Positions 1-10,800 of a stretch of 64,000 nucleotides of DNA are shown here, piece by piece. The DNA is taken from positions 310,001 to 374,000 of the forward strand of contig JAXHMM010000003.1 of NCBI GenBank assembly GCA_034521445.1, written 5' to 3'. A program made the position numbers and the translations under genes. How positions within the stretch are numbered: position 1 is the stretch's first letter; every line of letters starts with the position of its first letter. The notes beneath the pieces were generated by a model that ran no database searches, had not been told where the DNA came from, and saw nothing but the letters and a program-made list of their open reading frames with translations. Source of the stretch: Balneolaceae bacterium (GTDB lineage: Bacteria > Bacteroidota > Rhodothermia > Balneolales > Balneolaceae).

Positions 1-38
1 CATACCCTCATTTTATTTTAACCAAGCAAAACCGATTC

Positions 39-1010
39 ATGTCCGACCGCGAAGCCAACGACGCAACGAATTCTCATCCCGATGAGCAGCCCGAAATCTC
101 CGGTACCGGCCTGGCTGGGGCCTCCGAAGGGGAGAAGGAGGTGTTGGAAAAATATCTCCTGCAATTTCTGAACCTGGAAAAACGATTTCCGCTTCTACCC
201 GGCATCGACAATACGGGCGCCATGGCCGGCCTTTTCGGACTGGAGGAGAGCGAGCTGGCCAAGCTGCGCGACCGCTACCGCCAGAACGCACGGGATGCCG
301 CCGTGGAACTGCTGGAGGAGGGAGAAGTCAACGAGTGGCTGGACGATCTGCCCTTCGGCGCCTCCGATACCATCGTGGCGCTGGGCGACTCCATGACGGA
401 CGATCTGCAGGGCTGGTTCGAGATTTTCAAGAACGTACTCGAGATTACCGTGCCTGGAGCCGACTTTACGTTCGTGAACGGGGGGGTCTCCTACAACACC
501 TCCACGGAGGCGGTGCAGCGGCTCAACCGCGACGTGCTGGACCAAGACCCGGACTGGGTATTGGTAGCCCTGGGCACCTTCGACATGCAGCGTCTGCACG
601 TGGCGCCCAACCGCACGCTGGTGCCCCTGGCCGATTACTGGGAAAACCTGAACACCATCGAAACGGTGGTAGAGGAGGTCACCGACAACCCCATCATCTG
701 GATCAGTCCCCCGCCGGTCATCACCGAAATGCTCCAGCAGATCCGGCTCTTCGATTTCGATCTCTTTGAGGAGGACCTGCAGCAGGCCCGCGAGGTGCTG
801 AACGGCAAGAAGGGCTATATCGTGGATCCGGCCGGCCGGCGCATGGGCGAGGACACCGAGCCCGACGCCTGGAACTACCTGAGTGACGGACTGCATCCCT
901 CTCTTTCGGGACACGTGGAGACCGTGCGTGAAGTGCTGAGACATCTCACCCAGGCCAAGGATCCCGAGGAGGGTTCCAGCCTGGAACCGCCCGAGGACTA
1001 CGAAGGCTAG
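39..1010 (+). CDS. SGNH/GDSL-family hydrolase
   Basis: The 323-residue protein carries the GDSL-type nucleophile block ALGDSMTDD (Ser about 118) and the C-terminal block DGLHPSLSGH (Asp 283, His 286) of SGNH esterases/lipases. A Gly-Asn-like block II (NGGVSYNTS) and a third block near LGTFDMQRL lie between them. No signal peptide is visible; the first 100 residues are acidic and probably helical, so it is likely cytoplasmic. The substrate cannot be told. The ATG at 39 is the first in frame. The stop codon overlaps that of the convergent gene on the other strand (shared CTAG). Confidence 0.8.
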   Translation: MSDREANDATNSHPDEQPEISGTGLAGASEGEKEVLEKYLLQFLNLEKRFPLLPGIDNTGAMAGLFGLEESELAKLRDRYRQNARDAAVELLEEGEVNEWLDDLPFGASDTIVALGDSMTDDLQGWFEIFKNVLEITVPGADFTFVNGGVSYNTSTEAVQRLNRDVLDQDPDWVLVALGTFDMQRLHVAPNRTLVPLADYWENLNTIETVVEEVTDNPIIWISPPPVITEMLQQIRLFDFDLFEEDLQQAREVLNGKKGYIVDPAGRRMGEDTEPDAWNYLSDGLHPSLSGHVETVREVLRHLTQAKDPEEGSSLEPPEDYEG

Positions 1011-1711
1011 AGGTTCACGTTCAGGTTGAGCAGGCCCAGGGCCGGCTGCAGCTCGGTGCGCGGGCCCACGGCGTCCGGCGAAACCGTGCGTACCAGGCCG
1101 GGGCTGAGCAGTCCAAGACTCCAGCTTCCGTCGCCACGGTACTGCAGGAGTCCCGAGGCCGTGCGTTCTCCTCCGCCGGCGCTTGCCGTAAAATCACCTG
1201 GCCCCTCGGCCAGCACAAAGGTGTCCACCAGTCCGAATCCGAAGCCCGTCCACGCGCCGATGCCCGCCCCGTATCGAAGCGACTCCAGTAAATCCTTTTG
1301 GGCCAGCAGGGCTACCGAGGAGGCGAGCACGCAGCCTGCGGCGGTCCCGTAGACGGTGTCCAATAAAACCAGGATGGTGCTGTTGGTCCCGTCGTTGAAA
1401 ATTCCCGACTTGTAGAAATAGTCGTCCCGGCCCATCCGAGTGATGTCATATATGCCCACCCCCAATCCGAACAGAATACCGCCGCCCAGTCCCACTCGCA
1501 GCGCCTCGTAGGAGGTGGTGTTCTGCATCGCCATGGTGGCGCCCCCCAGGGCCAGGCCGTTGACGGCCCCGTTAAGCACGTCGCCCCCCAATACCTCGAG
1601 GGTCTGGGCGCCTGCGGGTGCGCAGAGAGAAGAGACGAGCAGCACGACGGCGCAGAAGCGTTTCAGGGACGTGGCGGCAGGTTTCAGGAAATAGTTTTGC
1701 ATAGGGACCAT
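1007..1711 (-). CDS. exported glycine-rich hypothetical protein
   Basis: About 234 residues. The frame stays open further upstream, but the sensible start is the ATG at 1711 or 1702, because a Sec signal peptide (Lys/Arg, then AVVLLVSSLCAPAGAQ) follows directly. The mature part has small-residue hydrophobic stretches (GLALGGATMAM, GLGGGILFGLGVGIY, GAGIGAWTGFGFGLVD) that could be membrane-inserted or barrel strands, and it ends in an alternating NLNVNL. I do not recognise a family. An outer-membrane or periplasmic location is inferred. It is convergent with the SGNH gene and follows the SDR gene on the same strand. Confidence 0.6.
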   Translation of the reverse strand: MVPMQNYFLKPAATSLKRFCAVVLLVSSLCAPAGAQTLEVLGGDVLNGAVNGLALGGATMAMQNTTSYEALRVGLGGGILFGLGVGIYDITRMGRDDYFYKSGIFNDGTNSTILVLLDTVYGTAAGCVLASSVALLAQKDLLESLRYGAGIGAWTGFGFGLVDTFVLAEGPGDFTASAGGGERTASGLLQYRGDGSWSLGLLSPGLVRTVSPDAVGPRTELQPALGLLNLNVNL

Positions 1712-1793
1712 AACGCTGTTCGGCAGGTTTTGTTGGTTGTATACCGGCTGGGACCCCCGGCAGTTCCATGCGGTTCCAGGGCACCTCTCCAGC

Positions 1794-2486
1794 CTACCCC
1801 GGATCGCCCAGGGTGACCGGCAGGATCTGCCCGTTGTAGAAATTCGCCCCCTCCAGTCCGAATTCGGCCACGTACCTGCCCATCTGCCCGGCATCCACCG
1901 GGGCCTCGAAACCGGGAAAGGCTTCCTGCAGCATTTCTGTCTGTACGGCGCCCAGGCAGAGGGCGTTGCAGCGAATGCCGCGGCCGGAGAGTTCCGATGC
2001 CAGGCATTCCGAAAGGACGGCCAGGGCCCCCTTGGCTACGCTGTAGGCGGAGAGTCCGGGGAACTTGGCGCTGCCCTGGTAGCCTCCCATGCTGCTGATG
2101 TTCACGATATGGGACCCTTCCCCGAGATGGTCCAGCAGCTCGCGGGTCAGCCGCACCGCGGCAAAGAGGTTCACGTCCATGGCGTGGCGCCACTCCTTCA
2201 TGGAGAGTTCGTCGAAGGGCTTGTTGGCGAGGGTGCCTGCGTTGTTGACGAGCAGGTCAAGGGTTCCCCTTTCGGCCACCTCCTCGCCCAGGACCTTCAC
2301 GGCCTCGGGTACGGTGAGGTCGGCCGGGAAAGGGGTGATGTAATCGGGGAAATGCGAAGCCAGCTCCTTCAGGTCGGCTACCGTCCGAGCGACCGCAATG
2401 ACCTCCACCTCCCGGCGGGCGAGTTCCAGACTGGTTTCGTATCCAATTCCCCTGCTGGCTCCGGTGACAACGGCGGTTTTGGGCAT
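1794..2486 (-). CDS. short-chain dehydrogenase/reductase (SDR)
   Basis: A 230-residue classical SDR. It has the NAD(P)-binding TGASRGIG near residues 8-15, a NNAG motif, the catalytic Ser in NISSMGG and YSVAK as the active-site Tyr-Lys pair. After the nucleotide fold comes the usual PGxxxT-like loop (LGAVQTEML), which normally closes over the cofactor. Length is typical. The substrate is unknown; the nearest functional guess is a 3-oxoacyl reductase or sepiapterin-reductase-like enzyme. It is divergent from hisC, with about 200 bases between them. Confidence 0.85.
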   Translation of the reverse strand: MPKTAVVTGASRGIGYETSLELARREVEVIAVARTVADLKELASHFPDYITPFPADLTVPEAVKVLGEEVAERGTLDLLVNNAGTLANKPFDELSMKEWRHAMDVNLFAAVRLTRELLDHLGEGSHIVNISSMGGYQGSAKFPGLSAYSVAKGALAVLSECLASELSGRGIRCNALCLGAVQTEMLQEAFPGFEAPVDAGQMGRYVAEFGLEGANFYNGQILPVTLGDPG

Positions 2487-2572
2487 GGCGTCGGTGTTCT
2501 GAAATGATGGGTCTGCAGCTTTCTGAGTATAACCATCCTGCCCTCCATATAAAAAGTTTAATACCTATCTGC

Positions 2573-2604
2573 TTTGGTTTAAAGCACGAATTTGCCCATA
2601 TTTG
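2573..2604 (+). promoter_or_regulatory. putative Bacteroidota-type promoter for hisC
   Basis: TTTG at 2573-2576, a spacer of exactly 20 bases, then CATATTTG at 2597-2604. This fits the Bacteroidota sigma consensus TTTG-N20-TAnnTTTG with one mismatch. It would start a transcript near 2610, giving a leader of about 75 bases before the hisC ATG. Confidence 0.45.
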
Positions 2605-2682
2605 TGGCACCCTTACAACCGGAATACGGAAGCCGCGGGGCCTGACCGCTTCGCCCGAGGAACAGTACGAAAACCCCTGCAG

Positions 2683-3811
2683 ATGTCCCATTCGAACAGC
2701 CGCCCGCTGGTCCCCGAAAACATCCGAAACCTGAGTCCCTACGTTGCCGGCAAGACCATCGCGGAGGTCCGGGAAGCCTACCAGCCCGCCCGCATTTCAA
2801 AGCTCGCCTCCAACGAAAACCGGCTGGGATGCAGCGACCGCGTGGAGCCCGCCGTGCGCGAGGCGATGGAGGAGATACAGGACTACCCCGATCCCGCCTC
2901 CCTAGAGCTGCGGGCCATGCTGGCCGAACGCAACGACGTGGACACCGACAACGTGGTGGTGGCGGCCGGCTCCGAGAGCATTATATCCATCCTCTGCCGC
3001 ACTTTTTTCCTGGACCGCGAGGAGATTCTGACCGCCGAGGCCACCTTTGTAGGCATCTTCGTGCATGCGGGCATTCACGGCGTGAAGGTGCGCACGGTGC
3101 CCATGACCGACGACTACCGCTTCGACCTGCCTGCCCTTGCCGGGGCTGTGGGTTCCCCATACCAAGATGATCTACATCGCCAATCCCAACAACCCCACCG
3201 GCACCTATGTAAGCCGCGCGGAATTCCAGGCTTTCATGGAGCGGGTGCCCGAAGACGTGCTGGTGGTCATGGACGAGGCTTATTTCGAGTTCGCCCGCGA
3301 GGTGGAGGACTACCCCCACGCCCTTGACGCCGCCCATCCCAACGTACTGGTGCTGCGCACCTTCTCGAAGGCCTACGGGCTGGCGGGATTTCGCGTGGGC
3401 TACGCTATGGGACCCGATCGCATCGTCAGCCAGATGATGAAGACCAAGCTCACCTTCGAGCCCACGGCGCCGGCCCAGGCCGCCGCACGCGCGGCGCTGG
3501 GGGACGAGGAGTTCCTGGCGCGCAGCGTGGAGATGGCCCGGGAGAGCCGCGAGCGCCTCTACGCCTTTTTTGAGGAGGAGGGCGTACGCTACCTGCCCTC
3601 CATCTCCAACTCCGTGCAGATCCTGCTCGACGACGCCCGGCAGGCTGAGGCCCTGACGCAGGCCATGCTGGAGGAGGGTGTGATTTTACGCCGTACCGGC
3701 GCCTTCGGCCTGCCGGAGGGCATCCGCATCACTGTGGGCACCCCGGAAGAGATGGATCACCTGGAAAAGAGTTTCCGCAAGGTGTCGCAGTCCCTGGAGA
3801 TACGCCCGTAA
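2683..3811 (+). pseudogene. hisC: histidinol-phosphate aminotransferase, frameshifted
   Basis: A class I/II PLP aminotransferase of HisC type: NLSPYVAGK and the substrate-loop SKLASNEN near the N-terminus, IANPNNPTG in the middle, and the PLP-lysine block TFSKAYGLAGFRVGY. The two halves lie in different frames. The first is read to about 3150, the second from there on. Removing one base at the GGGTTCCCC run (about 3151-3158) restores AVGPHTKMIYIANPN, exactly as the family requires, and gives a normal protein of about 375 residues. It is either a real one-base insertion or a sequencing/assembly error. All other motifs are intact, which favours an error or a very recent mutation. The start is the ATG at 2683. 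Confidence 0.85.
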
Positions 3812-3838
3812 CCCAACCCAACGCATCTACCGCCTGCC

Positions 3839-5935
3839 ATGAGTGCAAACAACAGCCAGACCGAGACCGACATCCCCGCCGACATCGACTGGGAGCACCT
3901 AGTGCGCCTGTTCCTGATCTCCCGCGCCATGGACGACAAGGAGGAGAACGAGCTGGTGCCCGACAAGAAGGTGCTGTATCAGTTTTCGGCACGGGGACAC
4001 GAGCTGGGTCAGATGCTGCTGGGCTCGAGGCTGAAACATCCCCATGACGGGGCCAGCGCCTACTACCGCTCGCGTCCCCTCATGCTCTCCCTGGGACTGT
4101 CGGTGGAAGACGCCCTGGCGGGTCCCATGGCCAGGTCGGGTGGCTACAGCGACGGCCGCGACATCGGCGTGGTTTGCAACATGCCCGGCGACGGGGGACC
4201 CACCGTGCTGCCCATGGCGGGGGACGTAGGCTCGCAGTACACGCCGGCCATCGGCTGGGCGCAGGGCATCCGTTACCGACGCGACGTGTTGGGCGAGGAG
4301 GAGTGCGAGGGCGCCATCTCGGTGGTACTGGGCGGGGAGGGCTCGGTGGCCACCAATGGATTCTGGTCGGCCCTCACCATGGCCACCACCCTCGACCTGC
4401 CGGTGCTTTTCTACATCGAGGACAACGGCTACGGCATTTCGGTGCCGGGCGAGTTTCAGACGCCGGGCGGCAACATCGCCAATAACCTCTACTCCTTTAA
4501 AAACCTGCGCATCTTCGACGGCGACGGTACCGATCCCGGGGAGGCGGCCTCGCTGCTGGACGAGTCGGTCAGCTACGTCCGCGGGGGACGCGGACCCGCC
4601 CTGGTTCACCTCACCATGCCGAGGCTCAACGGCCACTCCTACCAGGACAACCAGGCCTACAAGGAGGAGGAACTGATCGAACGGGAACAGGAAAACGATC
4701 CCCTGGACAAGCTGAAAGCCTTTGTGGCGGACCGCGGCATCTCCCCGCAGAAGTGGGGCAGCCTCAGGAAAAAGGCCGGCGAGGAGGTGGAACGCGCGGC
4801 GGAGGCGGCCTGGAACCGCCCCGATCCCGACGCCACCCAAACCCGGCGGTACGTTTTTACCGAATACAATGACAACGGTAAGCCCGAGGTGCAGCAGGTG
4901 GGAGGGCTGCTGGCTGGGGGACACGATTTCCCGGAGAGCGGCACGGATCCCCGCCCCGAGAAACAGCGCATCAATATTGTGGAGGCCATCCGCCGCACCC
5001 TGGCCTACGAACTGGAAACCAATCCCAGGGTGATGGTCTTCGGGGAGGACGTGGGCGCCAAGGGCGGCGTGCATGCGGCCACCATGGGACTGCAGACCGC
5101 CTACGGGCAGGAGCGCGTATTCGACACCAGCCTCTCGGAGGAGGGCATCATCGGCCGGGCGGTGGGACTGGCCTACCAGGGCCTGATGCCGGTGGCCGAA
5201 ATACAGTTCCGCAAATACGCCGATCCGGCCACCGAGCAGCTCAACAACTGCGGCACCATCCGCTGGCGCACCGCCAACAAGTTCGCCGCTCCCATCGTGG
5301 TGCGTATGCCCGGGGGCTTCGCCAAATGCGGCGATCCCTGGCACAGCGTGACCAACGAGGCCTTCTTTACCCATGCGGTCGGATGGCAGGTGGCCTTTCC
5401 CTCCAATGCCCAGGACGCTGTGGGACTGCTCCGCAGCGCCATGCGAAGCAACGACCCCACGGTCTTTTTCGAGCACCGGAACCTGCTGGACGCCAAGTAC
5501 GCGCGCCGACCCTATCCGGGCGATCACTTTGTGGTGCCCTTCGGCAAGGCGAATCGCCTGCGGGAGGGCGGGGACATGACCGTCGTAACCTGGGGCGCCA
5601 TGTGCGAGCGCTGTGAGGAGGCCGTCGAGCAGACCGGCATAGATGCCGACGTGCTGGACCTGCGCACCCTCATGCCGTGGGACAAGGAGGCGGTGATGGC
5701 GTCGGTGGCACGTACCAACCGCTGCCTGATCGTACACGAAGACACCCGCACAGCCGGTTTCGGGGCCGAAATAGGGGCGGTCATCGCCCAGGAGGGCTTC
5801 AGGCTGCTGGACGCTCCCGTCGACCGCCTCACCATGCCCGACATCCCCGTTCCCCACAACGTGGATCTCATGAACTCGGTGCTCCCGGGCGTGGACGCCA
5901 TCGCAGCGCGCATGCAGAGCCTGATGGCCTTTTGA
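3839..5935 (+). CDS. 2-oxoacid (branched-chain type) dehydrogenase E1, alpha-beta fusion
   Basis: 698 residues. The N-terminal half is an E1-alpha, with the thiamine-diphosphate motif GGEGSVATNGFW and DNGYGISVP. The C-terminal half is an E1-beta: FGEDVGAKGGVHAAT, LSEEGIIGRAVGLA, and the transketolase C-domain near VVTWGAMCERCEEAV. Known fused E1 enzymes of Bacteroidota have this layout and feed a lipoyl-E2/E3 complex making acyl-CoA from 2-oxoacids, most often branched-chain ones. E2 and E3 are not next to it. The ATG at 3839 lies 27 bases after hisC, so co-transcription is possible. Confidence 0.85.
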   Translation: MSANNSQTETDIPADIDWEHLVRLFLISRAMDDKEENELVPDKKVLYQFSARGHELGQMLLGSRLKHPHDGASAYYRSRPLMLSLGLSVEDALAGPMARSGGYSDGRDIGVVCNMPGDGGPTVLPMAGDVGSQYTPAIGWAQGIRYRRDVLGEEECEGAISVVLGGEGSVATNGFWSALTMATTLDLPVLFYIEDNGYGISVPGEFQTPGGNIANNLYSFKNLRIFDGDGTDPGEAASLLDESVSYVRGGRGPALVHLTMPRLNGHSYQDNQAYKEEELIEREQENDPLDKLKAFVADRGISPQKWGSLRKKAGEEVERAAEAAWNRPDPDATQTRRYVFTEYNDNGKPEVQQVGGLLAGGHDFPESGTDPRPEKQRINIVEAIRRTLAYELETNPRVMVFGEDVGAKGGVHAATMGLQTAYGQERVFDTSLSEEGIIGRAVGLAYQGLMPVAEIQFRKYADPATEQLNNCGTIRWRTANKFAAPIVVRMPGGFAKCGDPWHSVTNEAFFTHAVGWQVAFPSNAQDAVGLLRSAMRSNDPTVFFEHRNLLDAKYARRPYPGDHFVVPFGKANRLREGGDMTVVTWGAMCERCEEAVEQTGIDADVLDLRTLMPWDKEAVMASVARTNRCLIVHEDTRTAGFGAEIGAVIAQEGFRLLDAPVDRLTMPDIPVPHNVDLMNSVLPGVDAIAARMQSLMAF

Positions 5936-6036
5936 GACGCTGGTTCTACTCGCAGACCGCCGCCATCGTTTCTATAGACTTGGCCATATCTTGGAGGATT
6001 GCCGATCACCGCGCGCCATCCATCCCCCTGAATTTC

Positions 6037-7875
6037 ATGAAACTGAGCACCAAGCTTTTACTCAGCTTTGGCTTCGTTACCCTTCTGCTGCTCAGCCTGG
6101 GTCTGGCATCCAAATACCTGAACGACCGCGCCCGCCAGCAACTCGTGGTGGAGAGCCGCTCGGCCGTGCAGGAGCTGGAACTGGCCAGCGAGATCGGCAT
6201 TGAGCTCTACCGCAGCATGGCCAACATTCAGTACTTCCTGGAGGAGCGCTACCGGCGCTCGCTCAGCGGGCAGGCCGGCGAAGATACGGTAACACTCGAC
6301 CGCTCGCGCCTCAATATCCGGGAATCCCTGGAAAGCATCCGCTCCAAGCTGGCGAACTACCGCTCCGCCGCAGGCTCTCCGGGGGAGAGGGCCGATTCCG
6401 CCGCCGCGGCTTCCCTGCAGACCCTGCGGACCATCTCCGATAAGATGACCATCTACACCTCGCTGGTGGAGCAGCTTATGGAGCTTACCTCCGATTCCTA
6501 CGAGGACGGCAAGGAGTTCTTCACCGTCACCATCGAGCCCTACTTCCGCAGCAACCTGCTGCCGCTCATCGTGGAGCTGCGCGCACAGACCAAAAACAGC
6601 ATGGACCGGCGCATCAGCGGACTCAATGCGCGGCTCGACGCCTCCAGCCAGTGGCTGCTCTACGGCACCGTGGCGGCCCTGCTGGCGGCAATGGGACTGG
6701 CCTGGATGCTCTACCGGTCGATCGCCTCCCCCGTAGCCCGCCTGGCCGAAGCCGCGCGGGAAGTAGGCAGGGGCAACCTGGACCGCCGCATCGAGGTGGG
6801 GAGCAGCGACGAAATCGGGCAGCTGGGACACACTTTCAACCGCATGGCGGAGAACCTGAGCCGCACGACGGTCTCCCGCAACTACATGGACGACATCATC
6901 GAGTCGATGGGCGACGCCCTCGTGGTCGCCGACCGGAGCGGGACCATCCAGCGTGTGAACGGGGCTGCCCTCAAAATGCTGGGGTACCAAAGTGAGGGGG
7001 AACTCTCCGGCAGGGACATTGGCATCCTGCTACCCGAGGGCGACGACGGAGGGGAGCTCTTCAAGCCGGAGGAGGGCTGCACCTTTGAAGCCTACGAAAC
7101 CCGCTTCCGGCGTACCGACGGGGGCACCCTTCCCGTTTCCGTTTCCAAGGGCTTCATGCACGACGCCGACGGGAAGATACAGGGCATGGTCTGCGTGGCG
7201 GGCGACATTACCGAACGCAAAAAGGCCAAGGACCAGATCGCGCGCTCGCTTCGGGAGAAGGAGGTGCTGCTGGCTGAAATCCACCACCGGGTCAAAAACA
7301 ACCTGGCCGTCATCTCGGGCCTGCTGCAGATGCAGATGTGGGAAACCGAAAGCCATTCCGCCCGGCAGGTTCTGATCGACAGCCAGTTGCGGGTGCAGTC
7401 CATCGCGCTGGTCCACGAAAAGCTCTACCAGTCCGACAGCCTCTCGCATGTGGCCTTCGACACCTACGCCCGGGAACTCGTGGAGGCTATTGGACAGACT
7501 TACATGAACGGGGAACGCGAAATAGAACTTCGTACCGATCTGGAACCGTTGGAGATGTCTATCAACCAGGCCATTCCCTGCGCACTGCTGCTGAACGAGC
7601 TGACCGTCAACTCTTACAAACACGCCTTCGGCGACCGTCCGAAGGGGAAGATCGAGGTTAAGGTGTACAGGGAGGAGGACGATATAGTGGTAGTGGTCCG
7701 TGACGATGGAAGGGGTCTGCCCGAGGATTTCAGCCTGGACCAGGCACAGTCGCTGGGCATGTCCCTGATGGACACCCTGGTGCAGCAGCTGCGAGGCGAG
7801 CTGGACGTATTCAACGACGGCGGGGCGGTATTCCGGGTTCACTTTCCCGCCGATGAGGTGCCGGAAGAGGAATAG
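6037..7875 (+). CDS. sensor histidine kinase (HAMP-PAS-HisKA_2-HATPase)
   Basis: The start is set at the ATG at 6037, where a transmembrane helix begins (LLLSFGFVTLLLLSLGLA); the frame is open further upstream over the E1 gene, but that is unlikely to be coding. Of 612 residues, about 30-205 form a periplasmic, largely helical sensor part. A second membrane helix (206-226), a HAMP linker, a PAS domain (about 283-400) and the phospho-acceptor block EIHHRVKNNLAVISGLL (His near 415) follow. The ATPase has NELTVNSYKHAF and DDGRGLPEDF. This HisKA_2 kinase type often works with stand-alone or anti-anti-sigma regulators. No response regulator lies next to it. The ligand is unknown. Confidence 0.88.
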   Translation: MKLSTKLLLSFGFVTLLLLSLGLASKYLNDRARQQLVVESRSAVQELELASEIGIELYRSMANIQYFLEERYRRSLSGQAGEDTVTLDRSRLNIRESLESIRSKLANYRSAAGSPGERADSAAAASLQTLRTISDKMTIYTSLVEQLMELTSDSYEDGKEFFTVTIEPYFRSNLLPLIVELRAQTKNSMDRRISGLNARLDASSQWLLYGTVAALLAAMGLAWMLYRSIASPVARLAEAAREVGRGNLDRRIEVGSSDEIGQLGHTFNRMAENLSRTTVSRNYMDDIIESMGDALVVADRSGTIQRVNGAALKMLGYQSEGELSGRDIGILLPEGDDGGELFKPEEGCTFEAYETRFRRTDGGTLPVSVSKGFMHDADGKIQGMVCVAGDITERKKAKDQIARSLREKEVLLAEIHHRVKNNLAVISGLLQMQMWETESHSARQVLIDSQLRVQSIALVHEKLYQSDSLSHVAFDTYARELVEAIGQTYMNGEREIELRTDLEPLEMSINQAIPCALLLNELTVNSYKHAFGDRPKGKIEVKVYREEDDIVVVVRDDGRGLPEDFSLDQAQSLGMSLMDTLVQQLRGELDVFNDGGAVFRVHFPADEVPEEE

Positions 7876-7896
7876 ACGAGTCCGATTCCGGTGGAT

Positions 7897-10800
7897 CTAC
7901 CAGCCGCCGGGCTGGGTGCAGCTGCACTGCAGCGCCCCGTGGGGACGCGTCAGGGCATGCCAGTCGAATCCGGCCGCCGTACCGTACCGCTCCCACCAGA
8001 AAGGCAGGCGCTGGCGGGTGCGTGTGCCCGTCTCGTTCATGGTGGCGGCGTCGTAGAGCCGCCCGTTGACCATGGTGTGGGTGACCCGCTCTGTGCTGCG
8101 GATGTTTTCCAGGGGATTGCCGTCCAGCACCACCAGATCGGCCAGCTTGCCCGCTTCGAGCGATCCCAGGTCGGCTTCCATGCCCAGGTAGCGTGCCCCG
8201 TTGAGGGTGGCCACCTGCAGCGCCTCCATCTCCGTCATGCCGCCCTGGTGCATCATCCAGAGCTCCCAGTGGGCGCCCAGTCCCTGGAGCTGACCATGTG
8301 CGCCCAGGTTCACGTTTACGCCGCGGCGCAGCAGATCTTTGGCTGCCGAGGCGCTGGCCATATGCCCGGCCTCGTACTCCTCCTGCGGAATCATGGTGCG
8401 GTGGCGCGAGCGGGGATCCACCACCGAGCGCGGGGTGAAGGTGAGCAGGCGCTCCTTCTCCCATACGTTCGTATTCTGATACCAGTAGTACTCCCCGCTG
8501 ACGCTGCCGTAGTTGACCACCAGCGTGGGCGTATAGCCGGTGCTGCTCTCTTCCCAGAGCGAGAGCACGTCCTCGTACAGCGGATAGACCGGCACGTTGT
8601 GTTCGATGCCGGTGTGCCCGTCCAGGATCATGCTCATGTTGTGGGTATAGGTGGAGCCGCCCTCGGGCATGACCATCATTTCCAGCTCGCGGGCCGCCTG
8701 GATCACCTGCTGGCGCTGGTTGCGTCGGGGCTGGTTGTAGCTCTTCACAGAAAAGGCACCGAAAGCTTTGGTGCGGCGAATGGCCGAGCGGGCGTCCTCC
8801 AGGCTGTTGATGACCGCTTTGAAGTCGCCGTCCGCCCCGTAGAGGATGGTTCCCGTGGAGAAGATGCGCGGGCCGGTCATCACCCCGGCGCGCACCATTT
8901 CGGAATGGGCGAAAACCATCTCGGTGTTGGCCGAGGGATCGTGCGCGGTGGTCACCCCGTAGGCCAGGTTGGCGAAGTACTCCCACTGCTGCTGCGGGCT
9001 CAGGCCCTCGCGGAAGCTGCCGATGTGGGCGTGCACGTCGATGATGCCCGGCATGACGGTGCGTCCGCCCACGTCTACGGTTTTCGTACCTGTGGGGATC
9101 TCCACCTGCCCGGCCGGTCCCACCGCCTCAATGCGGTTGCCGTTGACCAGCACGGTGCCGTTTTCGATGACCGAGCGCGCGGCGTCCATCGTAATGATGC
9201 GCGCGCCCGTCAGGGCGAGGCGTCCCGTAGGCTGGTCCGACGCCAGTTCAAGTCCGATGGCCGTGCCTTCGTTGGTGGCCAGCGGAAGGTCATCGGCTTG
9301 ACGCTCGCCGTTCAGGAAATCGAAGGCCTCCTGCAGTCCCGCCGAGTAGTAGCGGTCGCCCAGCGTCCATCGGAGCTCCTGTCCGTCGGACGTCCAGTGC
9401 AGGTTGATGCCGGCGTCTCCGGCCACCTGGGCCACCGGAATGGCCTGTGTGCCGGCATTCAGGTTAATCTGTGTGCCCGCCTGCGGCATGGGCGCGATAT
9501 AAACCTTGAAAAGCTCGTTGAAGGCGATCCACCGGTTGTCCGGGCTGGGAACAAAATGGTTGGCGTAGGTGGAGGTGAAGTGGGTGCGCTCGTCGTTTCC
9601 GCCAAGGTCCACCGACCGGTAGGCGTGGCTGAGACCGCCCCCCGCCTGGTAATAGATCCTGTCGCCTTCCGCGTTGAAGCGCGGATGGGAGCCGTTTTCG
9701 GTGACCAGGGTTTTCTCCCCGCCGCCGGCCGGCATGGTAAAGATTCCGGTCTCCACGGTGTGGGCGAAGCCCTGGTGGGTGTTGCCTCCCTCCAGGCGGA
9801 AGAGGATGGTCTGTCCGTCGGGCGCGTAGGAGGGATTGCGGTAGATGCCTTTGTCGGCGGTACGTTTTACGGGCGATGAGCCGGGACGGTCCAGGTCCAT
9901 CTCCCAGATGGCGCCCATATCGGAGTCGCTCCAGCTTACAAAGAGCAGACGGCTGCCGTCGGGTGAAAAGGAGGGCTCAAACTCCAGCAGGTCGCTTTCG
10001 GTCAGAGGTTCCGGGGTGCCGTCCGGGAGCTGCTTGATCCAGAGGCGCCCGGCCGCATGAAACACCAGGGTATTTCCGTCGGGGGAGGTCACCGCGTGGC
10101 GGATGGCTTTGGCGGTGAACGATTCCGGTGCGGGATTCTGCGTGAAACGGACGGCTTCGGCCACCCGGTGGCTGGCGGAGGCTTCGAACGGAATCACTTC
10201 GGCGTTGCCGGTCTCCACGTCGAGGCGGTTGATTTTGCCCTGCGCCCAGAAGACCAGCGACTCCCCGCCGGGGGTCCAGGCAAGATTGGTATAGGGACCG
10301 AAAATGGCCCAGGCCTCCTGCTGGTCCTTGCTGAGCCGGTCGTATACAGGCGTCTCGATGCCGGTCTCCATGTCACGCAGGTAGAGCACTGACTTCGTTC
10401 GCACGCGGCGCACGAAGGCCAGCGTGCTGCCGTCCGGCGACAGCGTGGGACTGATGGCGCCGCCGGGTCCCCCGGTCACCCGCTCGGTCTCCCCGCGCTC
10501 ACGGTCGTAGCGATTCACAGCGTAGATCTGGCTGTTGGGGTCCTTGTTGTACTGGAAGGTGCTGCCCGGCCAGACCGACTGGCTGTAGAAGACGTAGCGA
10601 CCGTCTGCCGACACGAAAGGCTGTCCCAGGTCCTGCTGATCGTTGGGACGCTCGACCAGCTGTATGCCCGAACCGCCCGCCTCGGCATGATACATCCAGA
10701 GCTCGCCGGCCCCCAGCGAGCGGGTGGAGGTGAAGTGCTTGCGCGCGATCAGGTATTCCCCGTCGGGCGTCCACACGGCGTTGTTCAGCAGACGAAAGCT

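Noticed and set aside
3899-5857. A 650-codon open frame antisense to the E1 dehydrogenase gene (similar long antisense frames over fadD, fadN and paaZ)
   Set aside because: The sense frames encode complete known enzymes. Long antisense frames are expected in GC-rich genes, and their translations show no motif.
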